In this document: piece after piece, positions 26,107-35,104 of the stretch
Position numbering within the stretch: position 1 is the first letter of the stretch
Layout: every line of letters begins with the position of its first letter
The notes under the pieces: generated by a model
Told to the model about the DNA's origin: nothing
Database searches by the model: none
Seen by the model: the letters and a program-made list of their open reading frames with translations, nothing else
Assembly (NCBI RefSeq): GCF_024346715.1
Contig: NZ_AP024852.1
Location: forward strand, 1,488,001 to 1,552,000
DNA length: 64,000 bases
From: Photobacterium swingsii
Lineage (GTDB): Bacteria; Pseudomonadota; Gammaproteobacteria; Enterobacterales; Vibrionaceae
Direction: 5' to 3'
Translations under genes and position numbers: made by a program

Positions 26107-27982
26107 CGAGGGAAGTCATCATAAGGCATCGAATGCCGCAGTATCAAGTTCGCCTTTCTTGAGGTTGCTGGCATTTTCATTGCCTCACAAAATGCGCTTT
26201 ATTAGCGCATTATCTTTGTTGATTGTTGCGATCAGTACGGAAATGGCCATTCCATGGTTAGTGAAAATTATTCTTGACGATGTGATAGTGCCGCAGCAAT
26301 TTGATTGGTCGCATTTAGGTTTATTGTGTGGCGCTGTGATGCTGTTGTACCTGGTGTCGGCAGTATTCCAATATGCGCAGTCGTTGATGTTTCGTCATAG
26401 TGCGCTCTTGGTAGTTAATGATGTAAGACGACAGCTATACACACATTTATTGAAGTTACCAATTAGCTTATTTGACCGTGTACCTGCTGGGAAAATGGTG
26501 TCTTATGTCACCAATGATACCGAGTCGTTACGTGATATGTTTGTGACAACCATGCCGACAATTTTGCAAGGTTCAGTTCGCATTGTGGCCATTTTTATTG
26601 CTATTGCCTTATTGGACTGGCGATTGATGCTACTGAGTTTATTTTTGATCCCAATCTTGCTGTTGACCATGCATTGGTATCGCACGCTTTCAATGCCAAT
26701 TTTTGATGGCGTGCGCCAGCAAGTAAGTAATATCAATAACACCATCAATGAATCCTTACAGGGTATGGCACTCATTCAAGCTTTTGGTCAAGAACGCGCC
26801 TTTGGTAAAAAGTTTGAAAAAGATAATGCGGCTTGGTTGGCGTACCGTAAGCGTTCAATCGCTATTGATAGCTTAATGTTAGCGCCCTTTACACGCTTAA
26901 TCGGCACTTTAACCGCAATCGGTATTATTGCGTGGTTTGGTGTGTCTTCTTGGGGCAGTGCGGTTGCTGTAGGTACCTTGTACGCATTCTTAAATTATAT
27001 TGAGCGTTTCTTTGAACCCTTCCGTCAGTTATCGATGGAGTTAAGAAAGCTACAAGTAGCAACAGTATCGGCAAAACGTGTGTTTGAGCTATTGGATGAG
27101 CCACTTAGCCATGAAGCGAAAGCCGTTGATAACAAGATGGTTGAGGACAAAGTATCTAATGTTCCAGAGCATGACGCGAAGGTGCAAGTCTCTCACCCTG
27201 AAGCAATTACCTTCGACCGTGTTTCATTTAGCTACGATGGTAAACATAACGCGCTATCTAATGTGAGTTTTACAGCCGAAAGCGGAAAGTTCACTGCGAT
27301 TGTAGGGCATAGCGGTAGCGGTAAAAGCTCAGTAATTAACTTACTGATGCGTTTTTACCAGCACCAACAAGGCGCGATTACTATTGGTGGTAAGAACATT
27401 GCGAGTTTACCTGATGCACAACTTCGAAAGTTGGTGGGTTTGGTGTCGCAAGAACCTTATATTTTCAGTGGTAGTGTGCTTGAAAATATCGACTTGTCGC
27501 ATCAACAAAATCAACGTGAAGCTGCTATCCATGCAGCAGAGCAGACGGGAGCTGCGCAGTTTATTGAACGCCTTGAAGAAGGATATGATCACCAACCTGG
27601 CTACAGCGGTTCATCGTTATCGCTTGGCCAGCGACAATTGATTGCAATGGCTCGGGTATTAGCACATAACCCCGCGATTTTCTTATTGGATGAAGCAACG
27701 GCCAATATTGACAGTGAAACAGAAGACACGGTGAAAGCCGCATTAGCCAATATGCAGCAGGCGAAAACTGTGATTGCGGTTGCGCATCGATTATCAACTG
27801 TTATGAACGCAGATAAGATTCTCGTCATGCACCAAGGTGAGATTGTCCAAAGCGGTACTCATGACGAGCTCATGATAACTGCTGGGCATTACCGTGATTT
27901 ATACCTTGCTCAAAAGGCAGAAGAAGATAATCAAGATGAAAATATCGACCTTGGTTTGGCGTCAGCAAGCGTTACTGCCTAA
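26099..27982 (+). CDS. ABC exporter half-transporter, MdlB-like (canonical catalytic site)
   Basis: The protein has 627 residues from the ATG at 26099, preceded by GGGTGA and overlapping the upstream stop; a GTG at 26078 is less likely. Six membrane helices are followed by a nucleotide-binding domain with Walker A GHSGSGKSS near 403, Walker B FLLDEATANID (catalytic Glu present) and switch VAHRL (His present). Its signature is altered to LSLGQ. Paired with the upstream subunit this gives one canonical site (this Walker A/B with the partner's LSGGQ) and one degenerate site, the mark of an asymmetric heterodimer. A linker near 340-370 is charged and variable. Confidence 0.85.
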   Translation: MRNEGSHHKASNAAVSSSPFLRLLAFSLPHKMRFISALSLLIVAISTEMAIPWLVKIILDDVIVPQQFDWSHLGLLCGAVMLLYLVSAVFQYAQSLMFRHSALLVVNDVRRQLYTHLLKLPISLFDRVPAGKMVSYVTNDTESLRDMFVTTMPTILQGSVRIVAIFIAIALLDWRLMLLSLFLIPILLLTMHWYRTLSMPIFDGVRQQVSNINNTINESLQGMALIQAFGQERAFGKKFEKDNAAWLAYRKRSIAIDSLMLAPFTRLIGTLTAIGIIAWFGVSSWGSAVAVGTLYAFLNYIERFFEPFRQLSMELRKLQVATVSAKRVFELLDEPLSHEAKAVDNKMVEDKVSNVPEHDAKVQVSHPEAITFDRVSFSYDGKHNALSNVSFTAESGKFTAIVGHSGSGKSSVINLLMRFYQHQQGAITIGGKNIASLPDAQLRKLVGLVSQEPYIFSGSVLENIDLSHQQNQREAAIHAAEQTGAAQFIERLEEGYDHQPGYSGSSLSLGQRQLIAMARVLAHNPAIFLLDEATANIDSETEDTVKAALANMQQAKTVIAVAHRLSTVMNADKILVMHQGEIVQSGTHDELMITAGHYRDLYLAQKAEEDNQDENIDLGLASASVTA

Positions 27983-28009
27983 GAACACTGTATTGAAGGA
28001 TTTAAAATA

Positions 28010-29497
28010 ATGAATAAAGCGAATGTATCAAATGTTTCGCCTCTGGAAACGAACGTACAGCCTACTCAGCAAGTCATCAATGATATTTGTGAGTGGGAAA
28101 TCATGCACGGTGTGGCGATCAAAAACAGTGATGGCACAGCAAGGCACTGTCCATTCAGCCTTGCCCCTATGGCAATGAAGCGTCATGTTTTTGAAAATTT
28201 ACAAGCGGTAACGCCACTGATTGCAAAGCTGATCAGTCGTATTTCGGAAGACTATGATTACCTTCAATCGTCACTGGTTGAAATGGCAAAAGCAGAACCT
28301 TTCTTTGGCCGCTTAATGGAGCTACATGCGCAGATCCATGGTACACAAGATGCGCCTTTGAAAGCGGCTAGACAGCCGTTGTTATTGATGCGTACAGATT
28401 TTATGGATGATCGTGTACAAGGTGCAAAAGTCATTGAATTTAATGGCATTGCTGCAGGTATGGGGCCATTTGGACAGCGCGCGCAACAACTTCATCGCTA
28501 TGTGAAAAATCAATGGCCTAAAGAGTATAACGTCTGGGCTGAAGATAAAGATGGCATTGCGGAAGACAATGTTTGTTTAACGCAACTTGCTCAAGGTATT
28601 GCGACAGCTGCACGCAGTATTCACGCCGAGTTTACTGACAGTGAACAACCGACGTTCTTAATGGTAGTGCAAGACAAGGAAGATAATGTTTACGATCAGC
28701 ACTTGCTAGAAGTCGCGTTACAAGAAATGGGGATTCGCACCGTGAGACGTACCTTTGGTCAGCTATCTTGCCAGCTGTCTACGGGTGATAACAACCGCTT
28801 AATGTTGCAAGATATTGGTGGTATTGATGTGGTGTACCTACGCGCAGGTTATCAGTATATGGATTACTTTTCGCCTGAGCTCGCAGAGAAAAAGTGCTGC
28901 CACACCCTGAGTCAAACACGGGTATTTATTGAAAAGCATAACGTGGCTGTTAACGCGACAATCAGCCAGCAACTGGCTACCAGTAAAACCATGCAGATGC
29001 TTATTACCATGATGCCTGCCGAGGCGTTTTCACGCTGGGAAATCAGCCTTGAAGAAGCGAATCAGATTAAGCGTGTGTTGGCCGCTATGTTACCGATTAA
29101 CACTGATACTATTCATTGGTTTAAGACAGAAGCGATGAAAGAAGAGTGGGTGCTTAAAAACCAAGGTGAAGGTGGGGGACACTGTGTGTTTGGTGAACAG
29201 ATCACTGAGCGCTTAGATCAACTTCAGGAACATGAATTTGACGCATGGGCATTGATGCAACGACTTTACCCGCATGAGCGTAATAAACCGACTTTGGCTG
29301 TGCGTGATGGTGAGGTGACGCTTGTGCATGATTTAGTGAGTGAAATTGGTTTATTTACCGCATTTTATAACGATAAACCTGTGACTGATTTTGAAGGGTA
29401 CGCTGGATATTTAGTGCGTAGTAAACCTGCGAAAGAGAACGAAGGTGGGATCCACAGTGGCAAAGGTATTTTAGATTCGATTACGTTAGTGGAGTAA
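28010..29497 (+). CDS. Eukaryotic-type glutathione synthetase homologue (ATP-grasp)
   Basis: The protein has 495 residues and no similarity to bacterial GshB; it aligns by motif with human/plant GSS. Recognisable sites, with the human residue in brackets: Arg128 (R125), Glu143 and Asn145 in VIEFN (E144, N146), Arg278 and Tyr281 in YLRAGY (R267, Y270), Lys326 (K305), Lys383 in VLKNQ (K364), the glycine-rich EGGG at 387-390, and Arg470/Lys472 (R450/K452). The two serines of the human gamma-EC loop are Ala148 and Gly150 here. The acceptor-pocket Ala-Ala of GSS is His482-Ser483. So ATP and gamma-glutamylcysteine binding look kept while the C-terminal amino acid may not be glycine. It follows the exporter by 27 bases and ends the operon. 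Confidence 0.82.
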   Translation: MNKANVSNVSPLETNVQPTQQVINDICEWEIMHGVAIKNSDGTARHCPFSLAPMAMKRHVFENLQAVTPLIAKLISRISEDYDYLQSSLVEMAKAEPFFGRLMELHAQIHGTQDAPLKAARQPLLLMRTDFMDDRVQGAKVIEFNGIAAGMGPFGQRAQQLHRYVKNQWPKEYNVWAEDKDGIAEDNVCLTQLAQGIATAARSIHAEFTDSEQPTFLMVVQDKEDNVYDQHLLEVALQEMGIRTVRRTFGQLSCQLSTGDNNRLMLQDIGGIDVVYLRAGYQYMDYFSPELAEKKCCHTLSQTRVFIEKHNVAVNATISQQLATSKTMQMLITMMPAEAFSRWEISLEEANQIKRVLAAMLPINTDTIHWFKTEAMKEEWVLKNQGEGGGHCVFGEQITERLDQLQEHEFDAWALMQRLYPHERNKPTLAVRDGEVTLVHDLVSEIGLFTAFYNDKPVTDFEGYAGYLVRSKPAKENEGGIHSGKGILDSITLVE

Positions 29498-29585
29498 TAA
29501 AACACGCTGGTTTGACATTAACTCTTGTGTGGTTTTTTTATAAGTAAAGCTGAATGTAGGCTTTATATGTAGGGTTATAGTTTAG

Positions 29586-29622
29586 AACGAGTAACGTTAT
29601 TATGACGTTGCTCGTTTTTTTT
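29586..29622 (+). terminator. Terminator of the gshA-ABC-GSS operon
   Basis: AACGAG-t-AACG pairs with CGTT-g-CTCGTT and is followed by T8. It lies about 90 bases after the stop codon. Confidence 0.8.
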
Positions 29623-29727
29623 GATTTTGATTTGATATCGCGCTTATTTGTTGAGGGAACTCTCAACAACCATGAGTTGTGTGTATTACAGTAGTCACTA
29701 CTGCCCTTAATCATGAGAGTGAGAATG

Positions 29728-30771
29728 ATGAAACGATCTTTAATCGCATTATGTTTAGCCGTTGCCTGCTCTGGTGCTATAGCAAAAGACTTTTATGTCC
29801 CAAGCACAATTTCACATAAAGGGCAGATGTTTTTGAATGAAAACTTTTCTCTAGACGCTAAAAATAAGGTTCTAACGCCTGCATTGTCGGATATTGAAGG
29901 GTGGAAGCATTATCAGCACAAAGCTGATGATAGTATGGTTGAGACAAATAAAGCCATAATGGCATTGTATAAGCCCATTATTGTCAAAGCCGCTATGGCA
30001 GGTATTCCTGTATTAGATATAAAACCACAAAACTGGAAAGATAATGGCAAAGTTTTGGTATATACCCACGGTGGTGCATACACTGCATACAGTGCTGAAT
30101 CAACACTTTCAAGTAGTGTCCCAGTAGCGAATGATACGCGACTACGTGTTATCTCTGTGGATTATACGTTAGCGCCCCATGCAAAATTTGATGTGATTAC
30201 AGACCAAGTTATTGCGGTATTAGAAGGATTAACCAAGCAAGGTTATAAAATGTCAGACATTGCTATTTATGGTGATTCAGCAGGTGGTGGATTGGCTGCT
30301 GGTACGGTACTTAAGATGCGAGATAAAGGCCTGCCATTACCTGCGGCAGTGGTACTCTGGTCACCATGGTCTGATATCACAGAAACAGGTGATACTTACC
30401 AGACCTTAAAAGATGCAGAACCACTGTACCGCTATGATCTCTTACTTAAACCTTCAGCAGACGCATATGCTGATGTTAAAGATCAGAAGCACCCATATGT
30501 CTCGCCAGTATACGGTGACTACACAAAACCTTATCCACCGACTTTGATTCAGGCGGGCACAAAAGAGCTTTTTTTGAGTAATGCCGTGCGCTTATATCAA
30601 GCGATAGACAGTAATGGTGGTGAGGCGAAACTCGATGTTTACGAAGGAATGTGGCACGTCTTTCAAGCCTTTGCATTTGATATTCCAGAAGCAAAATTGG
30701 CACGGAAAAAAATGGCGGCATTTCTTAATGAAAAGTTAGTTATTAATGATAAGGCTGAAGTTAAACGCTGA
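29728..30771 (+). CDS. Secreted alpha/beta hydrolase (HSL/acetyl-esterase type)
   Basis: The protein has 347 residues if started at 29728; ATGs at 29713 and 29725 are alternatives, and GAGTGAGA upstream favours the later ones. A signal peptide (cleavage near GAIAKD) sends it to the periplasm. The hormone-sensitive-lipase group oxyanion motif is THGGAYTAY, the nucleophile elbow GDSAGGG, and the late His WHVFQAF completes the triad with an Asp in LDVYEGMWH or earlier. It probably cleaves short-chain esters; the substrate is unknown. It is a single gene with its own hairpin downstream. Confidence 0.82.
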   Translation: MKRSLIALCLAVACSGAIAKDFYVPSTISHKGQMFLNENFSLDAKNKVLTPALSDIEGWKHYQHKADDSMVETNKAIMALYKPIIVKAAMAGIPVLDIKPQNWKDNGKVLVYTHGGAYTAYSAESTLSSSVPVANDTRLRVISVDYTLAPHAKFDVITDQVIAVLEGLTKQGYKMSDIAIYGDSAGGGLAAGTVLKMRDKGLPLPAAVVLWSPWSDITETGDTYQTLKDAEPLYRYDLLLKPSADAYADVKDQKHPYVSPVYGDYTKPYPPTLIQAGTKELFLSNAVRLYQAIDSNGGEAKLDVYEGMWHVFQAFAFDIPEAKLARKKMAAFLNEKLVINDKAEVKR

Positions 30772-30870
30772 AACCTTGATATTTAGACTTCAGTGTTACC
30801 TATGGTAGCTAAGCAGTTGAAGTTATTTGATTGTTTCGATTTTTACTGCGTTGTTCATGCTGTTAATGTG

Positions 30871-30900
30871 TCACGATTATTATCGTGATACTTGCTTTTT
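30871..30900 (+). terminator. Probable terminator after the esterase
   Basis: TCACGAT / ATCGTGA stem with a 4-base loop, then T5 eight bases later. It is 100 bases beyond the stop, so the call is moderate. Confidence 0.5.
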
Positions 30901-30984
30901 GGAGTGATTATCTTAAAATCCACCTTGTTTTGAACGCTGTATTTTATATTCTAAACCTTTCAAGAACGACGAAAAGAGACTGTC

Positions 30985-31644
30985 ATGCTAAAAAGAATGC
31001 TGCCTAAAATCCTATTACTAGCTGCAATTGTGAGTGGTTTGGTAGTAGCTGCAGGGGTTTATCGCTTTAATTTTACGAATGATGACATTTATGTGGTTCA
31101 GGCTGACGGACAAACTGTGCCTCTAGCGATAGAAGATAATACATCGGTAATGCGGACTTTATTTAGTTTTTATACTGATAAGTATTGGCAAATTGAGCTA
31201 CCTGATTCTTCAAAGAAAGTGCCATTAACTGAGATGAAAGACTTTAATGGTCAGCACCTTGCTGTTGGTTACTATCAGCAAGGTGATGAGCGCGGGGTAG
31301 TGAGTGTCGACTATACGCGTATGGCCGTATTGAATTTTACTTTTGTTGAAGATGAGATGATGTTCGCCGTGCCTTTTTCTGTCTCTAGCCAAGGGAGTGG
31401 GGTGTTCTGGTATCTTGGGTTGTACCATATGAATACCAAATACGGTGATATTAAGCAGCTTGACACCTTTTTCGTTGGTGATCGCGTTGTTATTAACACT
31501 ATGCAAACTGATGAACCTTTTGATGTGACATCAAGTATACAGTTAACGTACTTAGCATATGGGCCAAGCCAAAGTATGGCTGAAAGTCCGAATAAACATA
31601 TCGAGAAATTGATTAAAGTAACGCCCGAAGGTTTTGTGGAATAA
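30985..31644 (+). CDS. Membrane-anchored protein of unknown function
   Basis: The protein has 219 residues. One N-terminal hydrophobic segment (about 7-25, LPKILLLAAIVSGLVVAAGV) is an uncleaved anchor or signal. The rest is soluble, rich in beta-type sequence and aromatic residues, and would face the periplasm. I do not recognise a domain. AAAAGAGAC precedes the ATG. It stands alone between the esterase and RNase HI genes; context gives no functional hint. Confidence 0.65.
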   Translation: MLKRMLPKILLLAAIVSGLVVAAGVYRFNFTNDDIYVVQADGQTVPLAIEDNTSVMRTLFSFYTDKYWQIELPDSSKKVPLTEMKDFNGQHLAVGYYQQGDERGVVSVDYTRMAVLNFTFVEDEMMFAVPFSVSSQGSGVFWYLGLYHMNTKYGDIKQLDTFFVGDRVVINTMQTDEPFDVTSSIQLTYLAYGPSQSMAESPNKHIEKLIKVTPEGFVE

Positions 31645-31854
31645 CGCTTTAAATTGCATTTATTGATTTTATTTTCATCGTAGATGTTAATTTTACGGCA
31701 GGCTTGTTTCTTGTTAGTCGGTATCTATTTGTATCTCACCGTAAAGTAAGAGACTATCTTTTGTATAGGCAATAATGGTTACCCGCTGTGAGTGTATGAA
31801 AGGTGCTAGAGCGGTGAGCAGTGTTGCCTTTATTTATTAGATAAAGGGTCGAGC

Positions 31855-32628
31855 ATGGCAAAAAAGTATTATGTAGTTTGGGTTGGTCGAGAAACGGGTA
31901 TTTTCACAAATTGGCCTTATACGAAAAAGCAGGTGGAGAAGTACCCACAAGCTAAGTACAAATCCTTTCCTACAGAAGCTGAAGCGAAAGCGGCCTTTTC
32001 TGCTGGTCACGCAAAAACATTTGCCAGTGCTGCAAGTGGCAAAGTTGCAGGTACAAAACCAGCAACGGCTAAGAAAGCAGGCTTCAGTTCTGCTAATCCA
32101 ATGATTAAGAGTGATGTTCATATATTTTGTGATGGTGGTTGTGATCCTAACCCGGGCAAAGCGAGTTCGGGTGTCGCCGTTTATCGTCAGAATGTATTAG
32201 AAGAACTTTGGTACGGCTTGTTTAATCCGCATGGAACAAACAACTCTGCTGAGCTAAATGCGCTGCATCAGTCTTTATTGATTGCTAAAACGGATTTAGA
32301 TGCAGGTAAAACGGTACAGGTTTTATGTGATTCTCAATACTCAATTAATTGCGTTACGGTCTGGGCTTATAGCTGGAAGAAAAAAGGCTGGAAACGCCAA
32401 ACACCAGGTGACATTAAAAACCTTGAGGTTATTCAGCAAGCCCATGCCCTGTACGACAGTATTAAAGATAAGGTGACTGTGTCGCATGTAAAAGCGCATA
32501 TTGGCATTGAAGGCAATGAGTTGGCTGACCGCATGTCGATTTATGGTATTGATCAGCAAGCCTATGAGTTTTGTCGTTATCCTGACACGTCAGATATCAC
32601 TAAATTACTCGCCTTACGAGCAGGCTAA
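31855..32628 (+). CDS. Ribonuclease HI with N-terminal viroplasmin/hybrid-binding domain
   Basis: The protein has 257 residues. The first 45 form the small viroplasmin-like hybrid-binding domain (KYYVVWVGRETGIFTNW, then FPTEAEAKAAF). An Ala/Lys-rich linker follows to about 85. The RNase H fold carries the catalytic acidic residues in FCDGGCDPNPG, NNSAELNAL, LCDSQYS and GNELADRM. It degrades RNA in RNA-DNA hybrids. The architecture matches eukaryotic RNase H1 and some bacterial enzymes, unlike the short E. coli RnhA, so it is probably an additional RNase HI. AAAGGG supports the start. Confidence 0.88.
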   Translation: MAKKYYVVWVGRETGIFTNWPYTKKQVEKYPQAKYKSFPTEAEAKAAFSAGHAKTFASAASGKVAGTKPATAKKAGFSSANPMIKSDVHIFCDGGCDPNPGKASSGVAVYRQNVLEELWYGLFNPHGTNNSAELNALHQSLLIAKTDLDAGKTVQVLCDSQYSINCVTVWAYSWKKKGWKRQTPGDIKNLEVIQQAHALYDSIKDKVTVSHVKAHIGIEGNELADRMSIYGIDQQAYEFCRYPDTSDITKLLALRAG

Positions 32629-32801
32629 GTGCCAGCCCCTTCATTACAGAGATCGTCTTTTGTTCCTGAGTGACCTGTTATTGTCAGGCGCTCAGTTTGA
32701 AGATGAATAAATTCAGCACAGAACTTTATTATCCTGTATGCTACACGCCCCCCGTCGTTGAGGCGGTCTTCACTATGAAACATTACAAAAAAGATGATCT
32801 T

Positions 32802-34298
32802 ATGAGTTTTGACTCTTTGGGCTTATCAGCCCCTCTCTTAAAAGCCGTAGCAAATCAAGGTTACGACAAGCCATCACCGATTCAAGCACAAGCTATCCCT
32901 GCAGTTATTGAAGGCAAGGATGTCATGGCGGCGGCACAAACAGGGACTGGTAAGACAGCAGGTTTTACACTGCCAATTTTGGAGCGCTTATCTGGCGGTC
33001 CTCGTGTGAAATCTAACCAAGTGCGTGCGTTAGTGCTAACGCCAACCCGCGAGCTTGCAGCTCAAGTAGCCGAAAGTGTCGCAACTTATGCGAAGCACTT
33101 ACCACTGAGTTCAGCTGTTGTATTTGGTGGTGTGAAGATCAATCCGCAAATGATGCGCTTGCGACAAGGTGCTGACGTGCTTGTCGCCACGCCTGGCCGT
33201 TTGATGGATCTGTACAGCCAAAAAGCGGTACGTTTCGATCAACTGGAAGTGTTGGTGTTAGATGAAGCTGACCGCATGTTAGACATGGGCTTTATTCGTG
33301 ACATCCGCAAGATCCTTGCAATTTTGCCTAAAAATCGCCAGAACTTATTGTTTTCTGCGACATTTTCTGACGAAATTCGTGCTTTAGCAAAAGGCTTGGT
33401 GAACAACCCAGTTGAGATTTCTGTTTCGCCGCGTAATACAACGGCAAAAACAGTTAAGCAATCTGTTTTCCCTGTTGATAAGAGCAAGAAATCCGCTTTG
33501 TTAGCGAAGCTGATTAAAGACAACAAATGGCAGCAAGCATTGGTGTTTACCAAGACTAAACACGGCGCAAACCGCTTAACAGCTTTCCTTGAAAATAAAG
33601 GAATCAAAGCAGCTGCAATTCATGGTAATAAAAGCCAAGGTGCGCGAACTAAAGCACTCGCTAATTTTAAAAGTGGTGAGATAAACATTCTTGTTGCGAC
33701 AGATATTGCAGCACGTGGTATCGATATTGACCAATTGCCGCAAGTAGTGAACATTGACTTACCACATGTCTCTGAAGATTATGTTCACCGTATTGGTCGT
33801 ACAGGCCGTGCGGGAGCAGAAGGCCATGCAATTTCATTGGTAAGTGCTGATGAATTTAAGGAATTAGCCGCGATCGAGCGTCTAATCCAAAAAGTGATTG
33901 ATCGTGAAATTATTGACGGTTTTAAGCCAGTTAACAGCTTGCCACCATCACGCTTAGACACGCGCCCAATTAAGCCTAAAAAACCGAAAAAGCCAAAGAA
34001 AGATCATCAAGATGGTCAGCGCTCTGGTGAGAATGCGAAGGGCCATAAGCCGCAGGGTAAAAATCGTCGCCATGTCGGTGGTAACAAACCATCCGCTAAT
34101 GCTTCAGAAAAACCAGCTGGAAAGCCTTCAGGTAAACCTGCGAGCAATGGCGCAGCGAGAAAGCCTAAACCAGCAGGAGCAGCGAGAGCGACTGGTAAGC
34201 CTGCTGGCAAGCCACGTCGTAGCAGCACAGATGAGAAGCCACGTTCAGATAAGCCGCGTCGCTCACGTAATCCGCAGAATAAAGGTGTGTTACGCTAA
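32802..34298 (+). CDS. rhlE: DEAD-box RNA helicase RhlE
   Basis: The protein has 498 residues from the ATG at 32802, whose N-terminus [21 protein letters not shown] coincides with E. coli RhlE; an ATG nine codons upstream is possible. Helicase motifs: Q motif PSPIQ, motif I AQTGTGKT, Ia PTRELA, Ib TPGR, II DEAD, III SAT, and [10 protein letters not shown] at VI. The last 120 residues are a Lys/Arg/Gly/Ala-rich disordered tail (PKKPKKPKK, then repeated KPAGKP) for RNA binding. RhlE-type helicases act in ribosome assembly and RNA decay and matter in the cold. A 170-base leader with a CTGAG/CTCAG hairpin (32666-32695) precedes it. Confidence 0.9.
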   Translation: MSFDSLGLSAPLLKAVANQGYDKPSPIQAQAIPAVIEGKDVMAAAQTGTGKTAGFTLPILERLSGGPRVKSNQVRALVLTPTRELAAQVAESVATYAKHLPLSSAVVFGGVKINPQMMRLRQGADVLVATPGRLMDLYSQKAVRFDQLEVLVLDEADRMLDMGFIRDIRKILAILPKNRQNLLFSATFSDEIRALAKGLVNNPVEISVSPRNTTAKTVKQSVFPVDKSKKSALLAKLIKDNKWQQALVFTKTKHGANRLTAFLENKGIKAAAIHGNKSQGARTKALANFKSGEINILVATDIAARGIDIDQLPQVVNIDLPHVSEDYVHRIGRTGRAGAEGHAISLVSADEFKELAAIERLIQKVIDREIIDGFKPVNSLPPSRLDTRPIKPKKPKKPKKDHQDGQRSGENAKGHKPQGKNRRHVGGNKPSANASEKPAGKPSGKPASNGAARKPKPAGAARATGKPAGKPRRSSTDEKPRSDKPRRSRNPQNKGVLR

Positions 34299-34318
34299 TT
34301 GCTAACCGCTTAGATTTC

Positions 34319-34353
34319 AAACCCGCTATCTCGAAAGAGATAGCGGGTTTTTT
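34319..34353 (+). terminator. Terminator after rhlE
   Basis: Perfect stem ACCCGCTATCTC / GAGATAGCGGGT with a GAAA tetraloop and T6. Confidence 0.92.
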
Positions 34354-34496
34354 ATTACCTGCTATATCAGCTTATGTCGTGTTCTCAGAAGCAATTGATC
34401 TTTTAAATACAATCGTTGCGTCTGAAATGATTGCTATTGCAACTATTGTGTTCTATCCTATAGCTAAGATAAGAACAGCCATCTAGCGAGTACCTG

Positions 34497-34958
34497 ATGA
34501 AAAGAACAATATTGAAAAGCGCACACCGTATAGCAGGTGTTGTTGCTTTATTGATGATCACAACTTTCTTTTTGAGTAGCGTCATCGCCGATTTATTCGG
34601 CTCGTATCAAACCATCGCGCTAGTAAAGCAGACAATTTTACAATGGGTCGCTTTATTGGTGTTGTCGATGATGGCTGTGGGCATAACGGGTAAGAAACTG
34701 TATCCAGCAGAGCTCAAAGGCATCTTGGCTGTCAAAGCAAAGCGCTTGAAAGTGGCTGCGTTTAATGGACTTGTAGTTTTAATTCCAGCGGCTTATTTCT
34801 TGGCCATATGGTCGGCTGAAGGACTATTTGATACACGCTATTGGTTCGTGCAAGCGATTGAGTTAATAGCCGGTGTAACCAATACTGCAATGATAGGCCT
34901 GAATATTAGAGATGGTATTCGTCTTGGACAAAAGTCGAACAAGAAGGTGAACAAGTAG
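34497..34958 (+). CDS. Four-helix inner membrane protein of unknown function
   Basis: The protein has 153 residues with four hydrophobic segments (about 14-34, 45-63, 85-105, 118-137), short charged loops and a Lys-rich C-terminus. I recognise no catalytic motif. A His in helix 1 (SAHRIAG) and the four-helix layout could suit a heme-binding or electron-transfer membrane subunit, but this is weak. GAGTACCTG precedes the ATG without a strong ribosome site. It is a single gene. Confidence 0.65.
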   Translation: MKRTILKSAHRIAGVVALLMITTFFLSSVIADLFGSYQTIALVKQTILQWVALLVLSMMAVGITGKKLYPAELKGILAVKAKRLKVAAFNGLVVLIPAAYFLAIWSAEGLFDTRYWFVQAIELIAGVTNTAMIGLNIRDGIRLGQKSNKKVNK

Positions 34959-35104
34959 GGGAGGCAGTATACGTAAGAGTATTGACCTATTCGAGTGCGT
35001 ATAAGGGCTAGCGTTGTGATTGGCAGAGTGTTTTTCCTGCCAATAGTGGATCTTTTACTATTCACGGCTTAGTTGTGATAACTAATTTTGTTGTATTGTT
35101 GATG

